Below, one piece after another: positions 1 to 7,838 of a stretch of DNA of 21,673 nucleotides. Both the position numbers and the translations under genes were made by a program. The stretch spans positions 1-21,673 of IMG/VR virus record IMGVR_UViG_3300042356_000701; one strand, written 5' to 3'. How positions within the stretch are numbered: the stretch's first letter is position 1; every line of letters begins with the position of its first letter. Under the pieces are notes generated by a model. That model did no database searches. It was not told the origin of the DNA and was given only the letters and a program-made list of their open reading frames with translations. The stretch comes from a virus.

Positions 1-294
1 CCGACTACTGTTTACACTGCTACCAGTGTTGACACAACTTCAATGAAAGTTACAATGCAAATTCAGCATACTGGTTTAGGATTTGAATTTTTTGATGTGT
101 CTGCTACATCTACAGGTGGTAATACTTACTACACAGTAAGCAACAGAGTTCAACCACCAACAATCAGTAACAGTACAGTAGTAGTTGACCTGAACGGCTC
201 TAACATAATGGAAATTACAGTAACAATTAACTCAGGCGCAGCCAATAGTTGGGTTACATATGATGCTACCGAATTTGGTATTGCAGTAGATTAA
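1..294 (+). CDS. C-terminal end of a probable virion structural protein (5' truncated by the window)
   Basis: Frame 1 is open from the first base to a TAA at 292-294, so this is the tail of a gene that begins before the window; an internal ATG at 43 is not needed as a start. The visible 97 residues are rich in Thr, Ser, Asn and Val with alternating polar/hydrophobic beta-strand-like texture and no Cys. It is followed after 20 bp, with a Shine-Dalgarno sequence, by a fibre-like gene on the same strand. Composition and position suggest a tail-fibre, baseplate or head-decoration protein. This is inference; no named family is recognised. Confidence 0.6.
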   Translation, partial: PTTVYTATSVDTTSMKVTMQIQHTGLGFEFFDVSATSTGGNTYYTVSNRVQPPTISNSTVVVDLNGSNIMEITVTINSGAANSWVTYDATEFGIAVD

Positions 295-314
295 TAAGAA
301 TAAGGAAAAATAAA

Positions 315-2450
315 ATGGCAGCAAACTTACTACCAATCTCATCAGACGGTGGATTCACATCTGGTGGAAATATCAACCTAAATGGTAACTTAAACTTGCC
401 ATTGAATAGTGTTGTTTATGAAACCAACATTCCGGACGGCGCACTTAGTGGTAGTGCCATTGCTTTAAAACCAGCAGGTGGAACTACTGCTAATCAACAG
501 TTATTAATATATCCAACAGCGGCTGACGGTGATCACATTCACTTGACAAGTGGAAACTTGTATGCAACCGAGTTGTTCTTAGGTAGTGATAACTTATATG
601 TTAAGTTAGCAAACACAGGTAATGTTGTTATCAACAGTAATGATGGTAATAGCAATACTGCTATGTGGACATTTGACACTGCCGGTAACCTAACACTACC
701 AGGTAATACTTTTGCTGTTAACTACGCTAACGGTACACAAGTATCAATTGGTGGCGGTGGTGCTAACACAGGTAACGTCACATTTGACGATAATATTGTT
801 ATTGGCACAGGCGATGAATTTGGCAGTACCGGATTGTTTTTGGCCCCTGGAAATGGCAGCATTGCCAATAGCGCAGTACAATACTTGAGAGTGCGTGGCG
901 GTGATGCTCCCACACACATACACCTTGACACTGGCAACAATGCTTATTATGACCAATACTTTGGGGCTGACAGTAGGTTTGTAAAATTAGAAGCCAACGG
1001 TAATGTAGTAATCAACGCTGATGATTATGCTGGCAACGGCGCTTCTTGGACATTTGACACAACTGGTAACTTAACATTACCCGGTGATATTGTTGGAACA
1101 GCAAATGCTAACTTTACAATCTATTCTAATGCAGCCGCACATGAATTTATATTTGGTGATGATGGTACATTCTACGCACCAGATAATGTTGTATTAGGTG
1201 GTACAAGTATTTACATTGGTCCAGGCGCTAATACATTGACTGGCATTGAGCATGAGGTTTTTATAGCAAGTAGTAATAATTTTGCATATGTTCAAGCTGT
1301 TGTTAATAATGTATCAGATAATGGTAGTGCTGACTGGGTGGCACTTGGTGCAAAAGGTGATGACACTGGTGGACAAGCATCTCTGGGCTTTACTAGTTCA
1401 GGATTTGGAGATGCAAATTATAGTATAACCGGCAACGGTGACGGATATGTATTTGTGCAATCATATGGTCCTGGCCAAACACTATTAGGTGGCGGTGGAA
1501 ATCTAGTATTAACAACCGGTAGTCAGGGTACAACAAAAGATATTATATTTGGTACTGGTGGTTTCTTATCAAGTAATATATTTGGTAGAATATCTCATGC
1601 TAATAATTCGCTTGAATTATCACGTACTGGTGCAACAATCACATTCCCCGATGCAACTGAACAAAATACAGCTTGGACTGGAAGTGTAACAACTATTGCT
1701 AATGGTAATAGCAATGTTAATATCGCAACTAGTAATGGCAATATAGTTATAACTAGTGCTGGTACTAACGGATGGAACTTTGATAGTACTGGTAATTTAA
1801 CAATACCAGGTTCATCGGGCGGATTCATTAAGACAGTAGCAAATGCGTCAATCGGTATTGTGGCAGTAGACAACGGTACAAACAATCCAGCACAATTGTT
1901 GTCCATGACTAATGCAGGTGCCGCAACTAGTATTATATCAGCATATGCTACTAATGCTACTATTCAAACAAACGCTACTGGTACACTCAATACTTGGCAA
2001 TTTGACAATACAGGTAACTTGACGGCACCAGGTACAGTGTCAGCTACTACCTTTACTGGTAACGGTGGTGGATTATCTAATGTTGCTACTAAAGTTGCAG
2101 GTAGTTGGACACTTGCGTCCGGCAATAATACAGTAAACATTAGTGTACCATTGAATGGAACTTACTCAATCTGGGTTAACGGTAATATTCCAAACGGTAT
2201 TATAACATATACTGCGACTGCTGTTGTTACAAATACAAATGTACCGGTACTAGGCAGTCAGTATGCTTGGTATTACTCAGTTGGAAATGCATTAGTGTTT
2301 ACAACAATACCCGATCAGTTTACTGGCACAGTAGGTTCAATCAGCAATGTTAATACTTATTTAGGTAACACGGCTAATGTGTTTACATTTGGTATCACTA
2401 ACAATAGCGGTGCTAACGCAGTTGTTAATTATGGTTATACTAAACTGTAA
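315..2450 (+). CDS. Tail-fibre-like repeat protein, 711 aa
   Basis: Probable late structural protein, most likely a fibre or fibre-associated adhesin. The start at 315 has AAGGA at 302-306. The protein is extremely rich in Gly, Asn, Thr and Ala and carries an internal repeat of roughly 58 residues. Residues about 72-130 and 201-257 share the order HIHL, a Tyr-rich stretch, FxGxD, V(K)L, GNVVIN and W(T)FDTxGNLTLPG. The last motif recurs degenerately at about 487-499 (WNFDSTGNLTIPG) and 561-573 (WQFDNTGNLTAPG). Such W-F-D-x-x-G-N-L-T-x-P-G repeats are common in tail-fibre-like proteins of aquatic phages. No enzymatic motif or membrane segment is seen. The next gene starts 33 bp downstream on the same strand, suggesting one late operon. 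Receptor binding is inferred from type and context only. Confidence 0.75.
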   Translation: MAANLLPISSDGGFTSGGNINLNGNLNLPLNSVVYETNIPDGALSGSAIALKPAGGTTANQQLLIYPTAADGDHIHLTSGNLYATELFLGSDNLYVKLANTGNVVINSNDGNSNTAMWTFDTAGNLTLPGNTFAVNYANGTQVSIGGGGANTGNVTFDDNIVIGTGDEFGSTGLFLAPGNGSIANSAVQYLRVRGGDAPTHIHLDTGNNAYYDQYFGADSRFVKLEANGNVVINADDYAGNGASWTFDTTGNLTLPGDIVGTANANFTIYSNAAAHEFIFGDDGTFYAPDNVVLGGTSIYIGPGANTLTGIEHEVFIASSNNFAYVQAVVNNVSDNGSADWVALGAKGDDTGGQASLGFTSSGFGDANYSITGNGDGYVFVQSYGPGQTLLGGGGNLVLTTGSQGTTKDIIFGTGGFLSSNIFGRISHANNSLELSRTGATITFPDATEQNTAWTGSVTTIANGNSNVNIATSNGNIVITSAGTNGWNFDSTGNLTIPGSSGGFIKTVANASIGIVAVDNGTNNPAQLLSMTNAGAATSIISAYATNATIQTNATGTLNTWQFDNTGNLTAPGTVSATTFTGNGGGLSNVATKVAGSWTLASGNNTVNISVPLNGTYSIWVNGNIPNGIITYTATAVVTNTNVPVLGSQYAWYYSVGNALVFTTIPDQFTGTVGSISNVNTYLGNTANVFTFGITNNSGANAVVNYGYTKL

Positions 2451-2483
2451 AACTACCCTTTCACATTCAGTTAAGGAATTATT

Positions 2484-3323
2484 ATGAAACAAGATCCTCG
2501 CACAATAATAAACACAAATGAGGATCATACCTTCAATCCCCCTGCCGACAAAAAAGTCATACCTAGGACACTTGACGACAAATTTAATTTAATATGGAAA
2601 ACTGATAAAATAGATACAAGAGATTACAAATATCAAGTAACATCTAAAGTAAGTCCTAATGTTGTAGATTTAAGAAGTTATTGCAGTCCAATTGAAAATC
2701 AAGGTAATCTTGGAAGTTGTACCGGTCAGGCAATAGCAGGTGCAATAGAACTATTAAACAAACGTAATGGCAAACACAAAGATATTAGTAGATTATTCAT
2801 TTACTATTATGAACGTTTACTACTTGGTACAGTTAATTATGATAGTGGGGCATATATTCGTGATGGGATTAAAGCAACAAATCACTATGGTGCAAGTTTA
2901 GAATCATTGTGGCCGCATGATATTAGAAAGTTTAGACAAGAACCAATTACTGAAGCAAAAAATGATGCGTTGAATCGTAAAGTAACACGATACGAAAGAG
3001 TAAATGATTTTAATGGATGTATAGACGCATTAACAAATGGTTATCCTATTGTAATGGGATTTCATGTATATACTAGTTTTATGTCTGCTAGTGTAGCACG
3101 AACTGGTAATATGCCTTATCCAAACACAAGGCGTGAACGATTGTTAGGTGGTCATGCTGTATTACTAGTTGGATATGATAAGCGTAAGAAGGTTTTTATT
3201 GCAAGAAACAGTTGGGGTACAAATTGGGGTGCTAAGGGATACTTCTATATGCCATTTAATGTTGTTACTAATTCAAGTATGAGCAGTGATTATTGGATAA
3301 TTAAGTCAGTTAACAACCCGTAA
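2484..3323 (+). CDS. Papain-like (C1 family) cysteine peptidase, 279 aa
   Basis: Predicted papain-fold cysteine protease. The order of active-site motifs is visible: oxyanion-hole Gln73 and nucleophile Cys79 in NQGNLGSCTG, His224 in GGHAVLLVGY, and Asn242 in RNSWGTNWG followed by GYFYMP. These match the C1A layout, and the whole catalytic set is intact. There is no signal peptide. About 70 residues precede the catalytic domain and could be a propeptide or a virion-targeting segment. AAGGA lies just upstream of the ATG at 2484. It sits between two fibre-like genes on the same strand, which suggests a virion-associated protease that matures fibres or acts on host surface proteins; that role is inference. 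Papain-like peptidases occur in other phages but are not a standard part of T4-type tails. Confidence 0.85.
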   Translation: MKQDPRTIINTNEDHTFNPPADKKVIPRTLDDKFNLIWKTDKIDTRDYKYQVTSKVSPNVVDLRSYCSPIENQGNLGSCTGQAIAGAIELLNKRNGKHKDISRLFIYYYERLLLGTVNYDSGAYIRDGIKATNHYGASLESLWPHDIRKFRQEPITEAKNDALNRKVTRYERVNDFNGCIDALTNGYPIVMGFHVYTSFMSASVARTGNMPYPNTRRERLLGGHAVLLVGYDKRKKVFIARNSWGTNWGAKGYFYMPFNVVTNSSMSSDYWIIKSVNNP

Positions 3324-3337
3324 TTAGATATTTTAGA

Positions 3338-3345
3338 CTAAATAG
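3338..3345 (+). promoter_or_regulatory. T4-type late promoter box (CTAAATAG)
   Basis: CTAAATAG matches the TATAAATA-type late box of T4-like phages at the core TAAATA (3339-3344). Transcription would start near 3350, giving a short leader that contains AAAGGA at 3359-3364 before the ATG at 3373. Here, unlike other TAAATA boxes in the window, a normal leader with a Shine-Dalgarno sequence is present. Assignment is by motif and position. Confidence 0.5.
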
Positions 3346-3372
3346 TAATATAACAACTAAAGGACCATTATA

Positions 3373-5640
3373 ATGGCAACATCACCACCAATGATCGGCG
3401 GATCCGATCCTTCTGTATTAAGATCACTAGAAACACCAACTCCGTCAGTAGCAAGAACAAGTCCTCCGACAGTTTCTGCTAGTACAGGTTCAGCTACATC
3501 AGGCGGAACAGCAGTAGCCAGAGGTATTGCACCACAAGTATCTGGTGCTACAACAACCTATAATCAAGCTACTCAAACAGCTTCAGGAACATCGTTAACT
3601 ATTACATCAGCAACTAGCAATGAGCCAGCTGATGTTGTAACTGTATATAACACTAATAAAGCTATCTCTGTTAGCGCAGTTAATCAAACAGTAAATTCAT
3701 ATAAAGTTAATAACTATGCAGGTAATGAATATACTGACAGCAACGTTGCCGCATATCTGCCAACATTTACAGGTAATGTTGGAGCTGGCAATGTTAATGT
3801 AACAGGTACAGTATACACTAGTGGTATAAGTTCTACTGGATCAGCATCACTAACTATATTAAATGTTTCTACTACAGCTAATCTTGGTGCTGTAGGTAAT
3901 ATAATAATTACCGGTGGTACCGCAGGTCAAGTATTATCTACTAACGGCAGTGGCGTATTAAGTTGGGCAAGTGACGCAACTACATACGGTAATAGCAATG
4001 TAGTAACTTTAATGAGTGCGTTTGGTAGCAATACAATTAGCACAACAGGTAATATTACTGGCGGTAACATTATTGGTATTATTGCTGCCGGTAGTAACAC
4101 AATTACAACAACAGGTAATATCACTGGTGGTAACATTAATATTCCAAATGGTAATGCAAATGTAACCGGTACTGCTAATACAGTCGGTGGTGGTGCAACA
4201 GTTGGAGTACGTAGTATATTAGCAATTGATTCAGCATTTGGTAGCAATGACGCAAATGATCCGGCTAGCGCACAAGCAGTGCGTGGTCGTGTAACAGGTA
4301 GCAATCTAACTAAAACACGCAATTATGTAGCCGGTGTAACCGGTCAATACTTAGTTACCGGTACTAATGCAAGCGAATTTATTAACACTGGTTTACTTGG
4401 TGTTGTGGGAGATCAAACAACTACAGCAAATGCGGCTGTTGTTGCTTACTTAGACGGTGACGGTGGATTGACTACCGCTGGTTCAGCATATGGTGTTAGT
4501 ATGAAAAACTCAACTCCTGGCTCAGGATTTGATTACGGTCTTGACTTGCAATTCATTAATTTAAATGTAGCGGGGACGACCACTCCATTCAAGCAAGCAG
4601 ATATTCGTTTTAATAACGGTGTAGAAATTGTTGCTAATACAGCTGGCAATATTTCTATCAATGCTAATGTTAACTTAGGTAATGCAGTAACAGCAAATTA
4701 CTTCATCGGTAGTGGTGGTAATATTGCATATCAACAAACTAATACATTTTATGTTGATCCAAGTAGATCAGATACTTATACTGCAATTGGTACACCAATA
4801 CAACCTTTTAAAACAGTTACGGCGGCTATATCAGCGGCCGTAACTGCAGGATATACTGATAGTAACCCTGCATTTGTTCTATTATTAAATAACATTACTG
4901 AAAACATTACAATGCAACCCGGAATTTGGTTGACTAGTTTTGGTACGGGTACACACGGTAGTCCAACTATTACAGGTACAATTACAGTATCTTCAAGCAC
5001 TGGTTCTATATCAAGTAATCACTACTCAATAAGCAATCTAAGACTTGTTGCACCAACTAACGGAACTTGTATTGATTTCACTGGTAGTGCGGCACAGAGA
5101 CTATTCATTCGTGATGTTTGGTTAGATACAAACGGATCCGGAACTTGTATCTTTATGGATAATTCAAATGTAACCTCCGTGTTACATTTGAATATTGGAC
5201 ACTTAGCACATAGTGGTACCGGCGATGTTTATTGTATTGACGTTACAACAGGTAACTGTTATATAACTGATATTGAAACTTCCGGTAATGTTCAAGTTGC
5301 CGCTGTCCGTACCGGTACAGTTATGACTATTGATAGTTCAGAAATTGATGCAAACAACGCGGCCGCAATTGAAGTATATGGTGGAACATTAACTGTAACT
5401 AACAGTATTATTACTAATACTGCTACCAATAGTAACGGTGTTGCATTAAATACAACTGGCTCTGTTTGCACATTACTAAATGTATTATTCAGTATCCCAA
5501 CTGGTACAGGTAACGCAGTATTTGGTACAACTACTTCATTGTTGTTCTATCTAAATGTTGCATTTGCTCCAAGCACTAATACAAGTAAAACTGCAAGTCC
5601 GGCATTGATTGCGACACAGTTATCAACTACATGGACCTAA
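3373..5640 (+). CDS. Tail-fibre/tailspike-like protein with beta-helix-like C-terminal region, 755 aa
   Basis: Probable late virion protein. The start is set by AAAGGA eight bases upstream. The N-terminal ~45 residues are Pro/Ser/Thr-rich and disordered-looking; residues ~100-450 are Gly/Asn/Thr-rich with repeated TTGNITGGNI units. From ~457 comes a FYVDPSRSDTYTAIGTP...PFKTVTAAI segment, typical of the first turn of right-handed parallel beta-helix (pectate-lyase-like) folds. It is followed by ~240 residues of short strands with Asn, Ser and Thr turns, as in tailspikes. No catalytic residues can be assigned. It resembles the 711-aa protein in composition and lies downstream of the peptidase. 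A bidirectional terminator follows within 15 bp. Host-surface recognition is inference. Confidence 0.72.
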   Translation: MATSPPMIGGSDPSVLRSLETPTPSVARTSPPTVSASTGSATSGGTAVARGIAPQVSGATTTYNQATQTASGTSLTITSATSNEPADVVTVYNTNKAISVSAVNQTVNSYKVNNYAGNEYTDSNVAAYLPTFTGNVGAGNVNVTGTVYTSGISSTGSASLTILNVSTTANLGAVGNIIITGGTAGQVLSTNGSGVLSWASDATTYGNSNVVTLMSAFGSNTISTTGNITGGNIIGIIAAGSNTITTTGNITGGNINIPNGNANVTGTANTVGGGATVGVRSILAIDSAFGSNDANDPASAQAVRGRVTGSNLTKTRNYVAGVTGQYLVTGTNASEFINTGLLGVVGDQTTTANAAVVAYLDGDGGLTTAGSAYGVSMKNSTPGSGFDYGLDLQFINLNVAGTTTPFKQADIRFNNGVEIVANTAGNISINANVNLGNAVTANYFIGSGGNIAYQQTNTFYVDPSRSDTYTAIGTPIQPFKTVTAAISAAVTAGYTDSNPAFVLLLNNITENITMQPGIWLTSFGTGTHGSPTITGTITVSSSTGSISSNHYSISNLRLVAPTNGTCIDFTGSAAQRLFIRDVWLDTNGSGTCIFMDNSNVTSVLHLNIGHLAHSGTGDVYCIDVTTGNCYITDIETSGNVQVAAVRTGTVMTIDSSEIDANNAAAIEVYGGTLTVTNSIITNTATNSNGVALNTTGSVCTLLNVLFSIPTGTGNAVFGTTTSLLFYLNVAFAPSTNTSKTASPALIATQLSTTWT

Positions 5641-5654
5641 TATTATAACCCACA

Positions 5655-5683
5655 AAAAAGCCCCAATTAAGGGGCTTTTTTTT
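5655..5683. terminator. Bidirectional intrinsic terminator between convergent genes
   Basis: AAAAAGCCCC (5655-5664), loop AATTAA, GGGGCTTTTT (5671-5680) plus further Ts. The stem is 10 bp and has a U-tract on both strands. It ends the + strand structural block and the - strand block, whose last stop codon is at 5682-5684. Confidence 0.9.
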
Positions 5684-5885
5684 ACATCTTCGTTAGCATG
5701 TAGTTAGTGAATTTACTTTCACACATTGCCGGAATCTCAACAAATGGATCCTCTAAATAGAATGGACAACCAGTTTTCCATTTGCCTTTCTGTTTAAAGT
5801 ATTTAAATTCTAGCAAATCTTTTTTATCTGCCGGATTAAATTCTCTACGAGGGTTAAACGAACGACGGAATGTAGATAGATTCAT
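5682..5885 (-). CDS. Hypothetical basic protein, 67 aa
   Basis: I do not recognise this protein. It is strongly basic at the N-terminus (RRSFNPRREFNPADKK) and has two Cys residues (in TGCPF and AMCESKF), without a clear zinc-finger pattern. It is the last gene of the - strand block, with its stop abutting the terminator. No convincing Shine-Dalgarno sequence precedes the ATG. Instead a UUCG hairpin lies nine bases upstream of it, so translation may depend on coupling or on RNA structure. Confidence 0.55.
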   Translation of the reverse strand: MNLSTFRRSFNPRREFNPADKKDLLEFKYFKQKGKWKTGCPFYLEDPFVEIPAMCESKFTNYMLTKM

Positions 5886-5893
5886 AATTTAAT

Positions 5894-5907
5894 AGGGCCG
5901 AAGCCCT
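5894..5907 (-). promoter_or_regulatory. Intergenic hairpin with C(UUCG)G tetraloop
   Basis: Read on the - strand the sequence is AGGGC-TTCG-GCCCT, a five-bp stem capped by the extra-stable C(UUCG)G loop. It sits in the 27-nt gap between two - strand genes. On the - strand no T-run follows, so it is more likely an mRNA-stability or processing element than a terminator. On the + strand it is followed by GTTTTTT, so it could also stop antisense read-through. Confidence 0.55.
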
Positions 5908-5912
5908 GTTTT

Positions 5913-6302
5913 TTAGAGTGGAGCATCTTCAACTGCCGCAAGAATATCTTCTGCGGACACTTTTGCTTTTTTAGCACGTGCTTTAATAGCATCAATGCTA
6001 GGCTTTGTTTTGGAAGCTTTTACTTTAACTTCACCTTTACTTGCTTCTTTAGTTTTATCTTCAAGTGTATCAGCAATAGTTGCCTGATCTGATGCACTAG
6101 CAAACTCAGATAGAGTAGCAAGATATTTTAATGCTTCTACCTTTGTCATTTCTGACGGCAACTCAACAAAGTCTACACGACTAGCACCACCTTTAGTGAA
6201 TTGCTTGATACGTCGGACCATGTCATCTGTAAAACGAACTTTAGCGTTACCATTGTGAATAGTAATACCAGCGACTTTGAAAGTTTGATTAGAATTAGCC
6301 AT
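5913..6302 (-). CDS. Hypothetical protein, 129 aa, with Lys/Ala-rich tail
   Basis: Residues 1-70 look globular, with a beta-rich start (TFKVAGITIHNGNAKVRFTDDMVRRIKQF). Residues ~78-118 are Lys/Ala/Glu-rich and probably helical or disordered, and the end is acidic. No family is recognised. AAAGGAAAC precedes the ATG. A sigma70-type promoter lies 63 nt upstream, giving it its own transcript. The basic tail could bind nucleic acid, but nothing proves it. Confidence 0.7.
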   Translation of the reverse strand: MANSNQTFKVAGITIHNGNAKVRFTDDMVRRIKQFTKGGASRVDFVELPSEMTKVEALKYLATLSEFASASDQATIADTLEDKTKEASKGEVKVKASKTKPSIDAIKARAKKAKVSAEDILAAVEDAPL

Positions 6303-6364
6303 TATGTTTCCTTTAAAAAAAGCTAAGTTTAAAAAATGTACTGATATTACTCAGCACTGTTATA

Positions 6365-6393
6365 ATGATAACACAATCGGACATTATTGTCAA
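6365..6393 (-). promoter_or_regulatory. Sigma70-type promoter for the 129-aa protein gene
   Basis: On the - strand, TTGACA (6393-6388), a 17-nt spacer, then TATCAT (6370-6365). A leader of about 55 nt follows, carrying AAAGGA before the start codon at 6302. Confidence 0.75.
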
Positions 6394-6404
6394 CCATTGT
6401 GTTA
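6369..6404. repeat. 9-bp inverted repeat embracing the promoter
   Basis: TAACACAAT (6369-6377) and ATTGTGTTA (6396-6404) are perfect inverted copies separated by 18 bp. One arm overlaps the -10 box and the other lies just upstream of the -35 box. This geometry is typical of an operator for a dimeric repressor. Confidence 0.55.
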
Positions 6405-6417
6405 CCCATTATTTGAT

Positions 6418-6831
6418 TTATTGAACAATGTATGGACTGTTCCATTTGCCAATGTTAACATCAACATAGTATGCCGTGTTAAAATAATCTGTCATTGCAT
6501 CCGATTCGTCATACCAATCGGCAGCTTTTAATGCTTGAAAAGCCTCGGTCAAGAATTCCTTAGCAACACCATCATAGTGATCCTGGAACCAGTAAGGATT
6601 CACCTGATCGTAACCACTTGTAGTAGGTTTGAACCCACGAGCCACTTGATAGAAATCATTACCACAAACCTTGTTGCTATTACCAATAAAGTCAATAGCA
6701 CCCGATTTGAGGGTCAATACAATAGTCATATGGTTGCGAACTGACAAAGATCCTTTAACCTTATACTTAGCCAAGATAGGCTTAAGTGCTTGTGTAATCT
6801 TTGCTTTGCGTTCTTGATTCATGTAAGCCAT
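6418..6831 (-). CDS. Conserved phage protein of unknown function, 137 aa
   Basis: The N-terminal half (MAYMNQERKAKI...LKPILAKYKVKG...VRNHMTIVLTLKSG.IDFIGN) resembles a protein I recall as widespread in phages and plasmids without an assigned role. The C-terminal half is aromatic-rich (YDQVNPYWFQDHYDG; DYFNTAYYVDVNIGKW). No catalytic motif or membrane segment is seen. AAGGA precedes the ATG at 6831, and a strong promoter is just upstream. The family assignment is from memory, so only moderately sure. Confidence 0.75.
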   Translation of the reverse strand: MAYMNQERKAKITQALKPILAKYKVKGSLSVRNHMTIVLTLKSGAIDFIGNSNKVCGNDFYQVARGFKPTTSGYDQVNPYWFQDHYDGVAKEFLTEAFQALKAADWYDESDAMTDYFNTAYYVDVNIGKWNSPYIVQ

Positions 6832-6864
6832 TTGTTAGTCCTTTGTTTAACTGTTTAAGATTCT

Positions 6865-6893
6865 ATTATAGCACCAAATCCATTTATTGTCAA
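6865..6893 (-). promoter_or_regulatory. Strong sigma70-type promoter with extended -10
   Basis: TTGACA (6893-6888), a 17-nt spacer, then TATAAT (6870-6865), both consensus. TGC directly precedes the -10 box, making it an extended -10. The spacer starts ATAAATGG and ends TTTGGTGC, nearly identical to the promoters at 7529 and 7810. A leader of about 27 nt with AAGGA leads to the start at 6831. The -35 lies two bases past the stop codon of the 53-aa gene. Confidence 0.9.
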
Positions 6894-6895
6894 AT

Positions 6896-7057
6896 TTAGG
6901 AGTTGACTGTTTTGTATGGGCTAAACACTTCCTTACCCTTCAAGGAATCGGACACCTCATAAACCCAAGTTACGGGCACTTCCAATACAGCGGAGATAGT
7001 TGCAGGGTGTGTACCTTGCCCCAACATTTCAACGATATCAATTTCTAATTCACTCAT
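6896..7057 (-). CDS. Small conserved phage protein, 53 aa, helix-turn-helix-like
   Basis: Begins MSELEIDIVEMLGQGTHPAT and ends SPYKTVNS. The order 'acidic helix - QGTHPATISAVLEVPVTWVYEV' resembles a small HTH of the kind 'Q-G-x-x-P-x-x-I-A-x-x-L-x-V-P-x-x-W-V'. It could bind DNA, but with 53 residues this is tentative. Its ATG overlaps the TGA of the upstream 57-aa gene (ATGA), and AGGAAAA is upstream. It is the last gene of a three-gene overlapping operon. Confidence 0.75.
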   Translation of the reverse strand: MSELEIDIVEMLGQGTHPATISAVLEVPVTWVYEVSDSLKGKEVFSPYKTVNS

Positions 7058-7227
7058 TTTGGTTTTCCTACTTTAAACAATCCACCTAAAATCACTACAG
7101 CTAGCCAGGACTCTAATGAGTACTTAATAGCTAACATTGGGAACAACACATTCAATGACCAAATAGTCAGTAACGGGCCAATTGCAACGAGGGCAATGAC
7201 AATCACGATTCCGACAAAATAACTCAT
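7054..7227 (-). CDS. Small membrane protein, 57 aa
   Basis: A long hydrophobic stretch (residues ~4-32: FVGIVIVIALVAIG, then PLLTIWSLNVLFPML) is followed by a second one (~42-51), giving one or two membrane passes. The tail GLFKVGKPK is basic. The order GPLLTIWxLNxLFP...YSLESW resembles a small protein I recall from several phage genomes. Function is unknown. GGAGG is five bases before the ATG, the best Shine-Dalgarno sequence in the block. It overlaps by ATGA with both neighbours, so translation is coupled. Confidence 0.8.
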   Translation of the reverse strand: MSYFVGIVIVIALVAIGPLLTIWSLNVLFPMLAIKYSLESWLAVVILGGLFKVGKPK

Positions 7228-7499
7228 AACACCTCCAACATGTTAGCGGGCACTCTCCAACTACGGAACTGACCCGGTTGATCTACAATTACAAATTTAC
7301 GATTGATTTTCTTTACAACACCGGAGATAGTACCACGGGTTGAACTAGTAAATTTAACATTAGATCCGATCGTCAATGCCGATTTGTTACGCACCACTAG
7401 TTGGGCACGGGCAAAACGAATTGCATCACCGATGCTATTCAATTCTTCATTAGTAAGATCACCCTGCATGATAGCAGTATTAATTTGCTTAATGTTCAT
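7224..7499 (-). CDS. Conserved phage protein with SH3/KOW-like C-terminal half, 91 aa
   Basis: Residues 1-40 are helical (IKQINTAIMQGDLTNEELN...AIRFARAQLV). Residues ~43-91 form a small beta-barrel-like segment (IGSNVKFTSSTRGTISGVVKKINRKFVIVDQ...WRVPANMLEVL) with the G-x-V-K...G-x-I-x-x-V...I-N-x-K pattern of KOW/SH3-type domains. This suggests RNA, ribosome or protein binding; the role is not known. AAAGGAG precedes the ATG. First gene of the three-gene ATGA-overlapping operon 7499-6896. Confidence 0.82.
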   Translation of the reverse strand: MNIKQINTAIMQGDLTNEELNSIGDAIRFARAQLVVRNKSALTIGSNVKFTSSTRGTISGVVKKINRKFVIVDQPGQFRSWRVPANMLEVL

Positions 7500-7528
7500 A
7501 ATAACTCCTTTTGACTGAATAAGACTCT

Positions 7529-7557
7529 ATTGTAGCACCAAAACCATTTATTGTCAA
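7529..7557 (-). promoter_or_regulatory. Sigma70-type promoter with extended -10
   Basis: TTGACA (7557-7552), 17-nt spacer, TACAAT (7534-7529), with TGC before the -10. The -35 hexamer contains the TGA stop codon of the upstream gene (7556-7554). Leader of about 22 nt with AAAGGAG to the start at 7499. Confidence 0.9.
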
Positions 7558-7778
7558 ATTTTGGATGACAATTTATCCAAAGTTTCCTTAGACTCTAGCC
7601 TGTTTAAAACAAGCCCATATATGGAATAGAACAAGAATCCGAACAATGCAGAACCGGTAATATATACCAATGTGTCTCTGCTAATTACAGAAATTAGATA
7701 TGTAAGTACTACTGATCCGAATGATACTCCGACAACAATGCCTGCTGTCTGGAGTAATGCTTTTTGTTTAAGTGTCAT
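7554..7778 (-). CDS. Small two-pass membrane protein, 74 aa
   Basis: Two hydrophobic helices are visible, at residues ~9-32 (LQTAGIVVGVSFGSVVLTYLISVI) and ~38-57 (VYITGSALFGFLFYSIYGLV). A basic N-terminus (MTLKQKALLQ) and a charged C-terminus (NRLESKETLDKL) flank them. The N-terminal MTLKQKALLQTAGIV pattern is shared by small phage proteins I recall without a function. AAAAGGAAA precedes the ATG, and a dedicated promoter lies 32-60 nt upstream. The stop codon is embedded in the -35 box of the next promoter. Confidence 0.8.
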   Translation of the reverse strand: MTLKQKALLQTAGIVVGVSFGSVVLTYLISVISRDTLVYITGSALFGFLFYSIYGLVLNRLESKETLDKLSSKI

Positions 7779-7809
7779 TTTTGTTTCCTTTTAATGATTC
7801 AATACAAGT

Positions 7810-7838
7810 ATTGTAGCACCAAACTGATTTATTGTCAA
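7810..7838 (-). promoter_or_regulatory. Sigma70-type promoter with extended -10
   Basis: TTGACA (7838-7833), 17-nt spacer, TACAAT (7815-7810), TGC before the -10. The TGA stop of the 52-aa gene (7837-7835) lies inside the -35 box. Leader with AAAAGGAAA to the start at 7778. Confidence 0.9.

Noticed and set aside
722-956. Open frames on the - strand under the 711-aa fibre gene (also 1595-1906, 3927-4322, 4776-5000)
   Set aside because: They are antisense to repeat-rich fibre genes, low in complexity (runs of Leu, Pro, Val), and lack Shine-Dalgarno sequences.
4020-4140. Direct repeats of the TTGNITGGNI coding units considered as a CRISPR or regulatory repeat
   Set aside because: They are in frame within a fibre gene and have no regular spacer.
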